Assembly: GCA_035651455.1 (NCBI GenBank)
Contig: DASRFR010000029.1
Location: 62,001-126,000, forward strand
Reading direction: 5' to 3'
DNA from: DASRFR01 sp035651455
GTDB lineage: Bacteria; Acidobacteriota; Terriglobia; Terriglobales; Acidobacteriaceae
DNA length: 64,000 nucleotides
Of the stretch, positions 62,841 through 64,000 are shown piece by piece (position 1 is the first letter of the stretch; each line of letters starts with the position of its first letter). Below the pieces are notes generated by a model. That model had not been told where the DNA came from, searched no databases, and saw only the letters and a program-made list of their open reading frames with translations. The position numbers were made by a program, and so were the translations under genes.

Positions 62841-63644
62841 ATGCAGACCGCTGACGAACGCAGACGACCTACGGAATCCGAAATGGCCAGGACAGCCGAC
62901 AAGGCCAATGAGCAGCAGCGGGAAACTACGATCGAGTTTCTCGCCTCGGTGGCCGCCGTGCTGGTCACGGGTCTCTTCATCATCACCTTCATTGTGCAGG
63001 CTTTTGAGATACCGTCCAGTTCGATGGAGAACACGCTGCTTATCGGAGATCACGTCTTTGTTAACCGGGAAGTCTTTTCACCGCGCACGCAATGGCTCGG
63101 TCTCCTGATTCCTTATCGCAGTATTCGGCGCCAGGACGTCGTGGTCTTCCTACATCCTAAGGAGCCGGGGCTATACGTAGTAAAACGAATCATCGGGCTG
63201 CCCGGCGACCGCATACACTTGCGCGATGGAGCGGTCTATCGCAATGGTGAGAAACTGAACGAGCCCTATGTCATCCACTCCGGTGACACTTACAACCCGT
63301 ATCGCGACAACTTTCCCGCGATCTCGCCCGCAGGCTACAACATCGTCCCGGAGTGGCAACTGATGATGAAGCAATACATCGAAGGTGATGATATTGTTGT
63401 GCCGCCGGATTCGTACTTTGCCATGGGTGACAACCGCGACGTCAGCGCCGACAGCCGTTACTGGGGATTTGTACCGCAGCGAAACGTCATCGGCCGCCCC
63501 ATGTTCATCTACTGGTCCTTCGAGACACCTCCGAACCAGTACCTGCAAACCGCCGTGAGCGACCGCCTAAAGTTTCTCAGCCACACCATCGTTCATTTCT
63601 TCGATGAGACGCGCTGGCGTCGCACCCTGAGGATCATCCAGTGA
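62841..63644 (+). CDS. lepB: Type I signal peptidase, copy 3
   Basis: 267 residues from ATG 62841, preceded by TAGGTGG. Catalytic S61 in EIPSSSMENTL, K115 in VVKRIIGLPGD, MGDNRD. It shares with copy 2 nearly the whole length, including GEKL.EPYVIH, PEWQLMMKQYI and ETRWRRT near the end. The stop overlaps the GTG of the AsmA-like gene (GTGA), so rnc, three lepB copies and the AsmA-like gene form one operon. Confidence 0.92.
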   Translation: MQTADERRRPTESEMARTADKANEQQRETTIEFLASVAAVLVTGLFIITFIVQAFEIPSSSMENTLLIGDHVFVNREVFSPRTQWLGLLIPYRSIRRQDVVVFLHPKEPGLYVVKRIIGLPGDRIHLRDGAVYRNGEKLNEPYVIHSGDTYNPYRDNFPAISPAGYNIVPEWQLMMKQYIEGDDIVVPPDSYFAMGDNRDVSADSRYWGFVPQRNVIGRPMFIYWSFETPPNQYLQTAVSDRLKFLSHTIVHFFDETRWRRTLRIIQ

Positions 63645-64000
63645 AGATTCCTGGTTCCATGCGCGTATGGATCGGGGCTGTGACACTGCTGATTGCCCTG
63701 TTTCTGATAAGACCTGGAGCCGGGGGCTTCAAGTCTCGCGTGGCGCGTTCGATCGGCCTCGCCGTGGGACGGCAGGTGGAAATCGGTGGCATGCACCTGC
63801 GCTTATTGCCACAGCCAGGGTTCGATCTCGAAGATTTTGTCGTTCACGATGATGTCGCGTACAGCCCTGAACCGATGCTGCGCGCACAGGAAGTGACTGC
63901 TGCCTTGCGGTTAACTTCGTTGCTGCGCGGGCACGTGGAAATCTCTCGGTTAAATTTGAATGAGCCCAGCGTCAACCTGGTGCGGAATGCGGAAGGACGC
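63641..64000 (+). CDS. AsmA-like protein, 5' part only (runs off the window)
   Basis: The first 120 codons, from a GTG that overlaps the lepB copy 3 stop. N-terminal membrane span (about 8-24: RVWIGAVTLLIALFLI), then the AsmA start region (VGRQVEIGGMHLRLLPQPGFDLEDFVVHDD...LRAQEVTAALRLTSLLRGHVEISRLNLNEPSVNLVRN). AsmA-type proteins bridge the periplasm and move or organise lipids. The remainder is outside the window, so length and domain content are unknown. Confidence 0.8.
   Translation, partial: MKIPGSMRVWIGAVTLLIALFLIRPGAGGFKSRVARSIGLAVGRQVEIGGMHLRLLPQPGFDLEDFVVHDDVAYSPEPMLRAQEVTAALRLTSLLRGHVEISRLNLNEPSVNLVRNAEGR

Overview
The window looks like a chromosomal segment of an Acidobacteriota species (Terriglobia-like). 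This is inferred from gene content, not from an rRNA gene. The pointers are a pair of PQQ-type beta-propeller dehydrogenases, a YciE/YciF-type DUF892 protein, an HAF-repeat secreted protein, a 'VPFDFRIGD'-type protein, an orphan Flp pilin, a PDZ/GAF/PP2C phosphatase, and KDO (LPS) synthesis genes. There is no prophage, insertion sequence, CRISPR array or rRNA operon. One tRNA gene, tRNA-Ala(GGC), is present. Genes are dense on both strands.

Layout. 1-5.1 kb: a UBP-type zinc-finger protein, proline dehydrogenase, and two convergent PQQ-propeller quinoproteins whose stop codons abut. 5.1-11.4 kb: minus-strand signalling block with a Crp/Fnr regulator, a PAS hybrid histidine kinase and a PDZ-membrane-GAF-PP2C phosphatase. 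11.5-20 kb: housekeeping on the plus strand (DUF892 protein, pyrG, kdsA, a two-TM ion channel, kdsD, proS and two small proteins); kdsA and kdsD make and feed KDO for LPS. 20-27.4 kb: beta-propeller lipoprotein, class A PBP, TPR protein, mutM, ROK sugar kinase. 27.4-32.9 kb: a minus-strand operon read as M50 protease, trpS, scpA, scpB, rluB-type synthase, hisC, with start/stop overlaps at its 5' end. 33-42 kb: STAS protein, acyltransferase, APC permease coupled to an N-acyl-D-amino-acid deacylase-like protein, and Lhr helicase. 42-48 kb: FHA-GAF-sigma54 activator, M23 endopeptidase, Ser/Thr kinase, Flp pilin. 48-54 kb: an accessory stretch of small regulated units: MerR / exported DinB / CC-motif protein, a GDSL esterase, a SnoaL protein, and a TetR repressor with its membrane-protein target. 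54-64 kb: HAF-repeat protein, tRNA-Ala, an exported helical protein, ECF sigma/anti-sigma pair, two TPR proteins, rnc, three tandem signal peptidases, and the start of an AsmA-like gene cut by the window edge.

The clearest new inferences come from reading DNA and protein together. They are a SoxR-like 7-4-7 operator between merR and an exported DinB gene; two related TetR operators, each containing a consensus TATAAT; an autoregulatory-looking ECF promoter; two exported proteins whose only plausible starts are CTG codons; a TrpRS with a four-cysteine pattern like the Fe-S TrpRS of Thermotoga; and a deacylase family member without its HxH metal motif. I did not find a convincing wholly new multi-gene system. 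The MerR/DinB/CC unit is the best candidate for follow-up.
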